Notes: generated by a model not told the origin, from the letters alone. A stretch of DNA of 64,000 nucleotides from Schistosoma haematobium (GCF_000699445.3 NC_067201.1:11277501-11341500); one strand, 5' to 3'; shown: positions 37,011-48,020, counted from the stretch's first letter. Numbers and translations are program-made.

Positions 37011-37319
37011 TATATTTAGAAACAATATATATATAAGCGAATAATAGTGTTTTCATTCAGATCGTCATTAAACCCCACTCTAATATACAATAATATTCAT
37101 TTGCACATATATGGGGAATGTTTCGGCAATCAAGGCTATTTATAGGTTACTGATATCACTGAAAAATAACATTAATCATAATAAATAATCAGTGGTAAGA
37201 CGACAGTTATAGTAGTACTTACCATAAGAATACTATGCAAAGCATGATAATAAGAATAAAAATATTTCAATATGAAATGTAGGTCAAAACGAAAACAACA
37301 AAACTATCATGAAATAACT

Positions 37320-37530
37320 TAATTAAATTGGTCGGTTGTTAATGGTGTGCATGTCTAAGTTCGATCACTCCACAATAATACGTGACCAACTTTCATTCTC
37401 TAGAGTGGATTACACGCAACATCCTTAAAATACGCTGGTCAGAGTATCTCACTAAAATTCTGGAAATTTCCTCTCGACACTGAGTGAGCTTATGATCGGT
37501 TTCTAAGCTCAACGAGATTCAACAGTCGCC
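37320..37530. repeat. Dispersed repeat shared with 16130-16240
   Basis: Blocks ATACGTGACCAACTTTCAT and CTCACTAAAATTCTGGAAAT align with the earlier repeat. Class unknown. Confidence 0.4.
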
Positions 37531-37704
37531 ACATCCCCATACTGATAATTAAAACAATCCTTAAAATATTACTTACTTAAAAGTGTATGAATAATCAGTT
37601 TAGCCATGCAAGTGGTATATAAAAGATTGATTAATGAAATTGAGACAAAGTTTATAATTGGATAGAAAATCGTTAGGAGGGAAAGTTCGATAATATATTT
37701 TAAT

Positions 37705-38255
37705 ACTTACATACGCCTGTTACTCCCATTGAAGCATAGGCCTCCCACCAGCATTCTCCATCCAACTCTGTCCTCCGCCTTCCTTTCTAGTTTGATCCAA
37801 TTGTTGTTCATTCTTCTCATGTCTATCTCCATTTCCCGGTGTAATGTGTTCTTTGGTCTTCCTCTCCTCCTTCGGCCTTTAGGATTCCAACTGAGGTCTT
37901 GTCTTGTGATGTAGTTGAGTGCTTTCCTCAATGTGTGTCCTATCCACTTCCAGCGCTTCTTCGTGATTTCTTCTTCTAATTGGATCTGGTTTGTTCTTTT
38001 CCATCGTAGGTTGTTGCAGATGGTGTATGGCCAACGGATGCGAAGTATTTTATGTAGACAACTGTTAATAAACAGTTGTATGTTCTTGATGATAGCTTTC
38101 GTAGTTCTCCAAGTTTCCACCCCATACAGTAGAACTGTCTTGATATTTGTATTGAAAATTCCGACTTTGATGTTGGTTGACAGTTGTTTTGAGTTTTAGA
38201 TGTTCCTCACATGTAGATATGCTGCTCTTGCTTTGCCGATTTTGCACAAATGTTC
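37705..38255 (-). pseudogene. RTE-clade LINE (SR2-like) C-terminal part
   Basis: The best preserved C-terminal RTE region here: a 137-codon minus-strand frame (37707-38120) with blocks [46 protein letters not shown] and [14 protein letters not shown] second frame (38065-38247) carries the preceding part, so there is one frameshift. It is truncated on the 5' side before the RT catalytic motifs. The TAAG tail is short. Confidence 0.85.
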
Positions 38256-38379
38256 ATTACAAGTCTAACCGCACAAATTAAGGTCGAATAGGTTATAATT
38301 AAGAATGAAAATTACTGATTACACAATCGATTGAAATAACTAACTAAATAATTGAGCCCTAATGTATGCTTCAAAAAAT

Positions 38380-38700
38380 GTGTATGTAGCTTTCATATTA
38401 CTTTACATCTATGGTGATGAATAACGGAATTAAATAAGTCAAATATGTATATGTATATTTTTTGCACACATCAGAGAAGGGAAGAGAAGTAAAGAGAGTG
38501 AAGTGATTCCTAAATAAGATTCAAATATGAGTTAATATTCAGTTATACCAATCTTATCACTTAATCATTACTAAAATTACATAGATTTTTTATCTTAAGA
38601 TTTGTAGCTTAAGTGGATGATTTTGATGGAGTTTTATTCTTTGAGTTGGATGGCTTGATCAAAGAACAAAACTCCATCATGATTTTCGATCAAATATATT
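38380..38700. repeat. Repeat copy 3 and a hairpin
   Basis: Bases 38400-38500 match the repeat at 57540-57890. Bases 38628-38672 form a hairpin (GTTTTATTCTTTGA paired with TCAAAGAACAAAAC) related to the palindrome at 54849-55030. Confidence 0.45.
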
Positions 38701-38982
38701 AAAATACTACTTATAATTATATTTTCTTTTCCATACAATAATCAATTTACATTCAGTTAAATCACATTTTCAATAATAATAATAATAAATGAGAGAGTAA
38801 TTTAATCAAAGAAACATGTTGAAAAGAGAAAAAACAAACAACAACAAAAATACTTCAAATCTACAAATGCGCCAAAAAATAATTTTTTTTAAAAAAAAAT
38901 CGATTTCTCAATAATATTGATTATTTATATTAATATAAGAATTTCTTTTTTCAAGTATAAATACCTAATCATATTGATTGAT

Positions 38983-39326
38983 TTATAGAATATGAATGGA
39001 TATGAAAGATTTTATAAGTAATAAATTATTGAAAATATTGAAAATCAATAATATTTGTTTATTGATTTGTAATCTTGTACAATGATTCATTGATCTAATT
39101 AGTCGTTCTATAAATGATAATTTTTCAGGTTTATTATATAAATGTTTAGATGATATACCATTCGTATTTGATTTAGAAAATTTTTGATTAAAACTAGATG
39201 AGAATAATGTTGAAGATGATTTCGCTATTGATGAAGATGATAATGGTGATGTTGATGATGATAATGATGATGATGATGATGACAGTAATCCATTTGGTTG
39301 AGATGATAAAGATGAAACTGTTGGAA
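38983..39326 (-). CDS. Ig-domain surface protein, terminal exon (stalk and hydrophobic tail)
   Basis: The acceptor (TTTGATTTCAG) gives a first exon base at 39326. The leading TT joins the G left by exon 45206-45667 to make a Val codon, so the phase is exact. The frame runs 113 codons to a TAA at 38983-38985. It encodes a Ser-rich stretch (PTVSSLSSQPNG then long Ser runs), a short basic/aromatic segment (EKLSFIERLIRSMNH) and ends in a hydrophobic tail (ILLIFNIFNNLLLIKSF) with almost no cytoplasmic residues. That suggests a GPI-anchor signal; a C-terminal membrane helix is the alternative. The Ser runs are encoded by trinucleotide repeats (39229-39284), so allele length may vary. A minus-strand ATTAAA at 38801-38806 could be the poly(A) signal. 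Confidence 0.75.
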
Positions 39327-40074
39327 CTGAAATCAAATTTTAAAAGATATATGAGAATTAAATCAATTTACAAGTGAATTGATAATCTATCTTCAAAAGA
39401 ATCACAGTAGGTGACATCTATTCATGACGAAGATGTTCATTAATTCTAAATAGTTTTATAAACTGCCTCATTTTCAGTATGACATTATGAATGATAGAAT
39501 ATACACATATACTTATATCAAGTGTAATGTACCTACACACTTACAATACATGACGAGATAATCATAATTATCATTGCTGTTTATACGATATGACTGTTTC
39601 ATGGTTGACAACTGATGACTATAACTATTCAACAATATTCGATAACAACCTTTCTTTAAATTCAATTTACCTTCATAAACTTATTTATATAATGAAACAA
39701 CAAAATTCACTTATCTAAACATTCATCATAATGTAAACGTATAGTTTGACAGATATTAGTCGACAATTATATTATAGTTAACTATGTATACTATTCATTT
39801 ATCAATGAAATGAATACAATGGAAGAAAAAAAAACAAAGATAAGAAAACTTTCAGAATGTTATCCCATAAAAAACTCAATATAAGAACAAATAAGTAAAC
39901 ATCATGCTTCAACAAATATTCTAAATGTCATGCATTGATTTGATATCATAACATACCAATAAAATTGTATGCATTCTAGATAAAGAAAGACTATATTGTG
40001 AAGAGTTTTCCTCTCTCTCTCTCTCTCCATTGCTCTTTGTCTACATATTATATTTTTATATGGATATATATTTC

Positions 40075-40580
40075 AATAGTTAAGATCACGATTCAATTGA
40101 AGATAGATCACCACGGAAAACTTAGAAGCACTGGACGGCTGCATCATCCTATTATGGGACTCCTCAGCAGTACGCGTCCACGATCACCGTCCTGTGAGAT
40201 TCGTATCCAGGATTAGTGACTGGCTTCAAAAGGTATTTCCTGGAGTTATGAGTGACAAGCAGTGACCAATGGAGCTCAACCAGGTCTATTGTGAGATAGT
40301 AACTCAATGAAAACAGTGGTGGACGGTGGTTCAATTTCGTGGGTTAGTTGAAGTTAAAGATTAACAGCGTTGGATACCGACCGGCTCAGTGGTGTAGAGG
40401 TTAAGCGTTCGTGTGCGATACTGGTAGGTCCTAGCTTCGAACATCGAGGGGCGGGATAGTGGATGTGCACTGCTGAGGAAACCCATTGTATGACGAAACG
40501 GCCGTCCAGTGCTTCCAGGTTTTCCATGGTGGTCCAGCTTCAATTGACTCATGATCTCAATCATTGAAATCACTATAATA
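40075..40580. mobile_element. Family B SINE, inverted pair
   Basis: A minus-strand 3' half (40075-40215) faces a complete plus-strand copy (40250-40580). The minus ribozyme lacks a GAAA core (ATGC visible). The plus ribozyme keeps CTGAGGA, GAAAC, GGCCGTC and stem I (GCACTG/CAGTGC), but stem II is disrupted (AACCC against GTATGAC). Confidence 0.8.
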
Positions 40581-40667
40581 TCCACAAAAACCTATTCGAA
40601 TGTTTAATTATCAACTATGCTATTTATTTATTTCAAAATTTTATCATTCACCAATCAAAATTATAGA

Positions 40668-41583
40668 GAATTCAATGAAGAAAATTCTCAATTCGACGAA
40701 ATCACTTCCTTTAACGATATGTTTGTATCTATAGTTGCTTGACAAATAATATAACTTCTGTAGAAAGATAGAAGAGATTGTGTCGTAAGGTGAGGCTAGA
40801 TTTTAAATATCAAAAGGAGGTTATGTAATAATCAAGGTTGTGAATAATTCAATGGTCAAAAATATGCGAGTTAATTGTCCACTTGACAGATATGATGCAA
40901 AGGGACAAACGTAAAGTCCATAAATTTACTTGCTCTTTTGGGGCATGTCACATTGGTTGAACAAACTGTCTCAGAACATTACTCGATAAGGCTTTTCAAT
41001 GAGGAATGTAAACTTATCGTTAGTTTGGTACAGGTGTATCTGATAAACTTTAAACATATTTCTCCAAAGGAGGTGATTTTTCACAATAATCAACACAGTC
41101 AAAAGAATTGAGTCAATGAGAAGTTAAATCAGAAACTTATGTACTGATGAGACGTTGGCGATTCACCGATTCAACCCTGAACTACCCATGCATCAACAAT
41201 ACGTTCAACCTCTTGTTCTTTTCTAGTTATAATTCCCTCATGGATTATCTGTTGATTTTATTTGTTCTTATTATTATTTTGTATTTTTAAACCGTAGTCA
41301 GTTATTATTATTCGATTAATCGATTGCTATCATGACTTTTACGTTTGTCCTTTTGTATCATCCCTGACTATTGGACAATTATCTCATATATCTTTGACCA
41401 ACAAATTATTTACAACCTTGGTTATTACACAACCTCCTTTTGATATTTAAAATATACCGTCATTTTATAACACAATCTCTCCTACCTTCCTATAGAACTT
41501 AGATTACTCGTCCAACAACTATAAATACAAATATTCAGTTAAAGGAAGTGATTTTATTGAAATGAGGATTTTCTTCACTGAAT
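40668..41583. mobile_element. PLE-related element with ~250-base inverted terminal repeats
   Basis: Bases 40668-40920 and 41330-41583 are inverted copies of each other: CACTTCCTTTAAC, TTTTAAATATCAAAAGGAGGTT and GGACAAACGTAAA blocks appear in both. The interior begins with a fragment of the PLE endonuclease region (40920-41000, reading like NLLAHLGHV and VSEHY). Inverted or complex terminal repeats are known for Penelope-type elements, so this looks like a collapsed PLE copy. Confidence 0.65.
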
Positions 41584-41894
41584 TCTGTCTATTTTTTATT
41601 TATTCACTAATAATCGATAATGCACTAATAATTGCAGCATTCGTCTTAAAATGTTTACAATTTTTATGGTTTACACAATTTATGTCTCTTCCTGAATAGG
41701 CCGCTCAAACAGAAGAATTTGATTACACTATCCAATCGCTAATTATTGTCTTTTTTTAATCATAGAGCTTTTAAGACTCAATGTAGTGTGATCTGACATT
41801 TAAATCTACATTGAATACAACTGAAATCTTATTTACATTTAAAGTAAATGATGATCCTGATGTTTATGTTTTAATTATAGACACAAGACTTGTC

Positions 41895-41973
41895 ATGCTT
41901 AATAAGCTTGTGTATAACTTACCAGTGAATATTGTACTTTGCGTTGTCATTTGTACAGAAAACGTTGTGTCAG
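41895..41973 (+). CDS. Candidate small secreted protein, exon 1 (signal peptide)
   Basis: The frame starts at ATG 41895, 14 bases after a strong acceptor-like tract (GTTTTAATTATAG ending 41880), which would fit a 5' UTR intron or spliced-leader addition. It encodes 26 residues, MLNKLVYNLPVNIVLCVVIC then TENVVS: Lys near the start, a hydrophobic core and small residues at the end, as in a signal peptide. The donor is CAG followed by GTATGT at 41974. The exon ends in phase 1 with G, which pairs with AC of exon 42620-42720 to give Asp. It lies antisense inside intron 3 of the Ig gene. I do not recognise the protein; small secreted genes of this shape (including micro-exon genes) are common in schistosomes, but membership is inference. 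Confidence 0.45.
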
Positions 41974-42169
41974 GTATGTCTATGAGATGAAAGAAATGTT
42001 TTTTTTTAAACATGTAGAATGACTAATCTTCTCTAAAATCATTTTGAAATTCAATATTTTAGCTTATTTAAGTAGTAATAATACTGTATGTTTATGAATT
42101 TTTAGATAACTTTTGATCAGTATAAACAAACATTTGTTTCAAGCTCATTTTAATGAGTAGCTTATATTT

Positions 42170-42400
42170 TAATTCACTTGGTAGTGTTTACTTCTATCTT
42201 CCCATTCTTGTTTGGGACTGCAATTGATCAGTGTCTTATTAGCATATGTGTATCCTCTACGGACTACATCGACATTTTCTTAAATCACAAGCTTTATAAA
42301 CAAACGTAGGGATGCAGATAAATCCAGCTGACAAGTCCCAAATACAACGAAATGTACATCCCGCATTCCACTGCTAGCCACCGTCCATCTTAGCTTGTAG
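42170..42400. mobile_element. Family A SINE, inverted pieces
   Basis: A minus-strand tail (42170-42303) abuts a plus-strand ribozyme piece (42305-42400). The ribozyme has CTGACAA for CTGANGA and GAAAT for GAAAC. It lies in the intron of the small secreted-protein candidate. Confidence 0.75.
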
Positions 42401-42619
42401 TTTAATTATTCATAATACCTTTCTATATTCGTGATCATATTAATCATGAACTAATTCGTGTTCTGTAAAGTATTTGAAATTAAATTAACTTACCATTAGT
42501 TTAGATTTAAGCATGTAACTTACACAATTAATGATGAGGGGAATTGCAGTAGCTTTACAAATTGTCATTCAGTAATAAATTGTTTTTTTATTTATTTGCT
42601 TTGAAATTTTATACTACAG

Positions 42620-42720
42620 ACAATGAAAATTATTTCTTACGAAAATATACTACTTATAATGAAGATAAGTCATTCTTAAATGATTTAATTCAATCAACAA
42701 CAAAAATCACGTCATTATAA
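42620..42720 (+). CDS. Candidate small secreted protein, terminal exon
   Basis: A good acceptor (TTTTATACTACAG, ending 42619) opens a frame of 32 codons to TAA at 42718-42720. Joined to exon 41895-41973 it makes an Asp codon and continues NENYFLRKYTTYNEDKSFLN, then DLIQSTTKITSL. Total predicted protein is 59 residues, about 33 after signal cleavage: polar and charged, without cysteine. ATTAAA at 42740-42745 is a possible poly(A) signal. Against it: the frame is short, and further small exons in the 646-base intron cannot be excluded. Confidence 0.4.
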
Positions 42721-43214
42721 CATTGAATGATTGATCTGTATTAAACTATGTGACAATATGATAATTTATGAGAAGAAGAAGTTACATAATCATAATGGCA
42801 ATGATAAATTATTACCACAGTACATACTTGAATTGGTTAAAAATTGTAGAAAATAGAAAAAAACGGAAACAACTTATTCAATAGGAACTTCATTATGAGT
42901 CATAATCTATATGTGTGGGGATTTGAATTGACAACTGCATCTCTGTGATAATATGGTATGACAACTCGAGCTGATGTATGTACGTACGAAGTTCTACGTT
43001 GTTACTCACTGACTGACTGAAGGATTAATAATACAATTCACTTGCCTAAATCAAAGTAGGTAAAGTACATTTAGAACCTTGGATTTGAATGTTTTAACCA
43101 TTTAGCGATAGATTTACTCAATACATTTTCTGAGATATGATAATGAATCAAGAATATACATTTTATATGTATCAAAAATAAGTTACCTAATAAGTTAAGA
43201 TTTCAAATGAGACA

Positions 43215-44035
43215 TTATATGTTTTACTGATTTAGCGTTTTGATAAACAGAAAAGAAAATGATTCTATCAGTGAAAGTGTGTGTATAAAATGTTCTTCAT
43301 CAAATCAGTACACATATTTCTTAAGCTTTGTACCCTTTCATTATAAAAGAAACCTAGTTAAATATCTGGCAAATAGATCTAGGGAGATATGTACAGTCGA
43401 TACAATTAACAGGAAATTAGATATCTTACGTAATATGTTGATTGAAATAGGTTATCCACAAGGTTTCCTGAAGGAACACTTGCGTGTAACATAGAAGGAA
43501 ATAGCTATATCAATGGCTAGTAAGAAACCTTTCTTCCTGAAGCTGCAAATCAATGGAGATCTAGCCGGTGATGTATTACGTGATAGACTGACTAGAACAG
43601 TGAAGAGAACGTTTAATGCAGCCAACCTCTGTCTATCATGTTTGACCCTATCTATGGTTATCTCTCAAATAAAGAATAAATTACCTAGGTATGCCACTTC
43701 TATTTGTATCTACGAATCCAGACGCTCTTTTGGAGAAGCCTATAATGGGCACACTTCCAGACAACTGAACTAAAGTGTTAGTGAACACCTCCGTTCGTGG
43801 TTGGGAAAGGGTATTGTTAAGACAATACACAGATCAGTTCTATCACACTTGATTGACAGCGGTCACGTAGTAGATAGAAATAAGTCATTTAAAGTTATTT
43901 ATCGTATTTCTACTAGTTTTCCTTATGGTGTTCGATCTCGTCTCTTACACATAGCAGAAGCCAACAATCCAAGTGTTTGTGTTCATAAGAAATTTGTAAC
44001 ACCCTTTCTTTCCCTTGGCTCTAATAAATGATTTT
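43215..44035 (+). pseudogene. Penelope-like element, linker and GIY-YIG endonuclease region
   Basis: Three adjacent frames (43240-43494, 43513-43773, 43801-44031), split by point stops, give an almost continuous PLE C-terminus: FLSFVPFHYKRNLVKYLANR, an IEIGYPQGF block, LKLQINGDLAGDVLRDRL, KRTFNAANL and ATSICIYE. The endonuclease centre reads YNGHTSRQLN where PLEs have YIGRT. The end has LRSWLGKGI, LSHLIDSGHVVD, FKVIYRIS, LLHIAEANNPSVCV and KKFVTPF. The RT half is missing, so it is a truncated dead copy. About 400 bases of 3' UTR follow, to a hammerhead-like end at 44427-44465. Confidence 0.85.
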
Positions 44036-44426
44036 ATTTTTTATTATTTTCCATACTCTCTCTTCGTTTATTTTTCTTAACCCTCTCCTACCAGTTTGTT
44101 TTATTTTCTCTCAAACATACATTTCACGGTCCAATTATCTGAGCACTTCTTTTTACGTAATCTTATAATCTTTCTATGAACGTTATTTCAGTGTCTATAT
44201 TTTTCTGATCATTGACCTATTTCCCATTATGTAACATTGATTCATGCATTTATTATTCATATCACAACTAGTACACGTGTCATTACACTACCACTTTGTA
44301 CTTTTCACTTATTATGGTTATTTATGTAATCTATTCCATTGTTATCATTGACTCATAAACTGCCTTAATTGGCTTAATAATTTCGTATATGAATATAAAT
44401 ATTACTGCATATTAGAGTAAAACCTG

Positions 44427-44465
44427 ATGACGATCTAGTCGAAAACAATATTGTTCTATTATATA
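44427..44465 (+). ncRNA. PLE hammerhead-like motif
   Basis: CTGATGA then a short GAC...GTC helix and GAAAAC, then CAATATTGTTC. It sits at the expected distal end of the PLE copy. Stem II does not start with the usual G-C pair and the third core strand has an extra A, so this is a relic at best. Hammerheads in PLE terminal repeats are established for many animals. Confidence 0.35.
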
Positions 44466-44749
44466 TACTCTAAAAGTTCATCAATCCACTCTTCTTCATT
44501 TCCCTGTAGCTATTTCGATGATTAAATGGAATATCTTTGATAATTGATGAAATATGACAATATAAGTATTTAACAGTTCATAGAACCTATCAGTAACAAC
44601 AAATTATTGTGTACGTATCGAATTATGTCACATAATTTAACCTGTGTTATACATGAATCATGATACTCCTAAAGACTATATGGATCACTAATTCTTCTTA
44701 TTGTTGTTTTTCTAACGATGAATACAAAGATATTAGAGAATTTTGAACA

Positions 44750-45140
44750 AAACATTTATTAGATTCATTTGGTGTTGTTTTACTTGTATCTTCCCATTGT
44801 TATTTCAGACTGTAATTGATTAGTCTCATGTTGGCATATGTGCATCCTGTGCGGATAGCCTCGTAATTGTCTTAATTCACAAGCTTTATAAGCAAATATG
44901 GATAGTGGCTAGCAATGAAATCTCGGACGCATGTTTCGTCCTATTTGAGACTCGTCAGCTGGATGCACCTGCATCTCAGAGTTGATGTTCATTCCGGTAC
45001 TCAAATACAATACCGTTTACTTCAAACACCACTGCGTTATTCACTTAGCTACTGAGTCCTGATAGCCACCTGCTTGAGGTGAACGGTACTGGGTTCGAGT
45101 CCCAGAATGAACATCAACTCTCTGATGTAGGTACATCATT
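44750..45140. mobile_element. Family A SINE next to a splice donor
   Basis: A full minus-strand unit (44750-45075) with A box TAGCTAAGTGA (minus, near 45040-45050) is followed by a short plus-strand head piece with B box GGTTCGAGTCC (45090-45100). The insertion ends about 65 bases from the donor of the Ig exon at 45206. Confidence 0.8.
44915..44985 (-). ncRNA. Hammerhead ribozyme of family A, intact core, in sense in an intron
   Basis: On the minus strand: core CTGACGA, stem II GTCT/AGGAC, GAAAC, loop ATGC, cleavage triplet GTC. Stem I has two mismatches (ATCCAG against CGAGAT). It is transcribed in sense with the Ig gene and lies about 220-290 bases downstream of the donor of exon 45206-45667. 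Confidence 0.65.
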
Positions 45141-45205
45141 TTATTGGCAAATAACTAAACAAACAAAATAAAAAATTCTTAAAATAAAATACAATTTCCT
45201 CTTAC

Positions 45206-45667
45206 CAATAATTTCTATATAGATTTTATCATAAACCAAATCAATATTTGATGGACTGTATATTATAGATGTATTATGATATAATGGTAATGATTGTTTA
45301 TTAAATTCATTCATTTGAGCATTACGATAATTTGACATTGATGATAATGACGATGATGATGATAATTTTGTATAATTTATATTTTTAATTGGATTTGATC
45401 TTTCTAAACATATCCATTGACCAGCTTCAGATTCATTTACCCATGCTATATATAATCTACTTTCTAATAAATGTGAATCTAACCATTGCATTGTAATATA
45501 TACACCACCTGATCTAAATGGATGTGATAATCGACGTACACCACGATGATACCATTCTAATGAAATTGTTGGATCAAGTTTAGCTTCAGATGATGGAAAA
45601 CTAGCACGACATATTAATTCTAATGGGGTACCGTAAAATACAAGATTTGGACCAGTTACAGTGATAG
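45206..45667 (-). CDS. Ig-domain surface protein, exon with second Ig domain
   Basis: Acceptor CATAAATTTTAG before base 45667 and donor GTAAGAGG after 45206. The leading CT joins A from exon 51269-51337 (Thr); the trailing G joins TT of the last exon (Val). It encodes 153 codons. The Ig fold is clear: ITVTGPNLVFYGTPLELIC (B-strand Cys), DPTISLEWYHRG (C-strand Trp), LLESRLYIAWVNESEAGQWIC (E and F strands, second Cys). The TGP opening, the long C'-D region and the SRL-I-A block resemble the second Ig domain of the Dpr/ZIG-8 family. After the F strand comes an Asn/Ser-rich loop (KLSSSSSLSSMS) and then YDKIYIEII as the G strand. Sequons include NES, NYT and NTS. The Ser run is encoded by trinucleotide repeats. 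Confidence 0.85.
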
Positions 45668-46199
45668 CTAAAATTTATGAGTATAAAGAGAGAAGAATAA
45701 TTGTTTAGGTGAATGAAAAAAATTAATATGTAGGATGAAAAGGCATGAATAATGATTCTGTTATTGAGGCTGTAGACTTTCATTGGCCGGGATGATCGAG
45801 ACATTTGTTATGTATGCTTAATCACAGTTTACTGAAACATGAAGTGAACAAATTCATGTGAGTGGCCAGTATGATGTCTGAGATTGTAGACGAAATGGAA
45901 GATGCTATCAATTCATGAATTTATTAATAGTTGATATGAGCATTGTTTAGATGTATGGAATACTTGGTCAAGGTTTTTTAATGAAAGTCATTTTAATTAT
46001 CTTTGAAGAGATTAGCTAAGATCGACCAAAGATATACTTAGTTAAATTTATTTTACATTTACTTCTATATTATGGGATATAATATTATCAACACAGAAGG
46101 CCTGTGGAAATAATTTGATTTGTGATTCGCATAATTCATCAACTTCAAATAGGTAACCATTCAAAATCAGGTTTCTTATTAAGGTACACAAATTGAATT

Positions 46200-46442
46200 T
46201 CACGATCGTACCTTAGAATGTTTTTGGATCAAAGCTGGAGTTCTACAAAAGATCTTCCGTTTAACAGTCAATGTTGTCAGAGATATGAATTGCAGAACAT
46301 ATTTACGATATCTAAAATGATAGGGTCTGAAAAATCCATAAAATCGTAATTTTTGACTAAAGTAGTAAGTGACTTCTTTCCAATTCTCTGATAATAATTC
46401 GAAAATCTTAAATCTCAACCACAATAATTGTCTTCTACCCAA
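46200..46442 (-). other. Unrecognised 80-codon open frame in an intron
   Basis: The minus-strand frame contains ENWKEVTYYFSQKLRFYGFF and KRKIFCRTPALIQKHSKVRS. It is not bounded by matching splice sites and has no known motif. It is probably fortuitous or a repeat fragment within intron 2 of the Ig gene. Confidence 0.2.
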
Positions 46443-46629
46443 ACTTCTAATATGTCATCAAGATATAAAGAACTCACACTAACGGATGATAATCAAACTG
46501 ATATAATTATGTATCACATATGATTATTTGATACAGCGGTAGTTAATTAAATCAAATCAGCCTATTCATATATTAAAACGTATTCATTCTATGATCAAAT
46601 ACAACATATTTTTTCAAATCATACAAGCA

Positions 46630-46755
46630 AACTAAGCTCTAGTGATGGTCTCCAAGAGGTATTTCCTGGAGTTTTAGTGAGAAGCCATGACCAGTGGAGT
46701 TTACCCGATTCAGTTGTGAGATAGTAAATCACTGATGACGATGATGGACGATGGT
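46630..46755 (+). mobile_element. Family B SINE 5' fragment
   Basis: Only the 5' body of family B (TTTCCTGGAGTTTTAGTGAG onward) is present; no promoter or ribozyme. Confidence 0.65.
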
Positions 46756-47314
46756 GTAAGCTCTAATTATTTTAAACAGTCAAGAAGTAAAACAAAAATA
46801 CAATTTATTTCAAACGTTTTTAATTCTCTCAAATTTTACAATTCCCCGGAGTCATGTTAAGAAAGAACCTGAATGTTCTTCTTCAATATTTCCCAAATAT
46901 GTTTGTTGTGTATTTAAAATACAGAACAACATTATAAATTGAGAAGTTTTGCACAGATTACAATACAAATGTCACAGTTAAACTACCATAGTAAATAAAG
47001 CAAAAATAAAATCAAAGAAATTACACAATTAAATTTACAAGCCCATCTAAACTACTATAGTTTCAATAATGGTCTAGTTTAAACTAATTTGTGTATTCAC
47101 CTATGAAATAATTACAATCTCCACAAATTCCCATAGTGATAATAAATAAAAGAAAATTCACCAGACTGTATAAAGAAAATATTTAAGGAACTTGTTCATT
47201 TCAAGAATATTGACCGAAAATCATAATTAAAAACCAGTTTACATTCTTGTTACAATATCAATAAATCAATCTATTTGTTGAAATATATTTGACTGAGAAA
47301 CATTTTTAAAAAAT

Positions 47315-47745
47315 TGAAATCATGAGTCAATTGAAACTAGACCACCATGGAAAACCTGAAAGCAATGGACGGCTGTTTCGTTCTAGTATGGTGAGAAGCC
47401 GTGATCAGTGGAGCTATTCTGTGTCGGGTAGAAACAGGTGTCTAACTCAGTACAATGGAAGATGGTCGCGCAACTTCATGGATTGGTTGAGGTTAGACAT
47501 TAACACCATTAGATGCTGGCTTAGTAGTCTAGTTGGTTGAGCGCCTAGTGCGAGACAGATAGGTCCTGGGTCCGAATCTCGCGGGGTGCGGGATTGTGGG
47601 TGCGCACTGCTGAGGAGTTCCATACTAAAACGAAACGGCCGTCTAGTGCTTACAGGTTTTCCATGGTGGTCCAGCTTCAAATGACTCATGATTTCAATCA
47701 AAAACTTAACAATCTCCACAACACCTAAACTGATAAACATTTTTT
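47315..47745. mobile_element. Family B SINE, inverted pair
   Basis: A minus-strand tail/ribozyme piece (47315-47387) is joined head to head with a near-complete plus copy (47388-47745) having the A-box region near 47515, B box GGGTCCGAATCTCG near 47568, ribozyme and tail. Confidence 0.8.
47599..47652 (+). ncRNA. Hammerhead of family B, intact core, weak stem II
   Basis: GCACTG, CTGAGGA, GTTCCATACTAAAAC as a weakened stem II, GAAAC, GGCC, GTC and then TAGTGC. The catalytic bases and cleavage triplet are present; stem II has lost at least one pair. Confidence 0.6.
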
Positions 47746-47879
47746 AGATTACTAAGTCCTATCTATTTCTAAAGTTGTGTAACGTTAGTTTAATAAATAA
47801 TGAGGTTAGGTATAAATCAGTTAAGAAAATTTAACCAACTACCATGTTTTAGTCAGATGTGAATGATTATTAACTTATA

Positions 47880-48020
47880 AATGAGATCATTAGTCAATTG
47901 AATCTAGACCACCATGGAAAATTTACAAGTACTGGACGGTCATTTCATCCTACTTTGAGACTCTTCAGCAGTGTGCATCCACGATCATAGATAATAATAT
48001 TCACAAAATCCCTTCTGATA
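47880..48020 (-). mobile_element. Family B SINE 3' fragment
   Basis: Minus-strand tail and ribozyme remnant (AAGAG at the core, ATGACCGTCC for GAAACGGCCGTCC). Confidence 0.65.

Larger units (their letters stand above)
39327..45205 (-). other. Intron 3 of the Ig gene
   Basis: About 5.9 kb between donor GTAAGAGG (45205 downward) and acceptor TTTCAG (39328). It holds SINEs, two PLE copies and, on the opposite strand, the small secreted-protein candidate at 41895-42720. Confidence 0.7.

Noticed and set aside
41959..41973. 15-base micro-exon between TTTGTACAG and GTATGT
   Set aside because: The frame is open from the ATG at 41895 straight through, so a longer signal-peptide exon is simpler.
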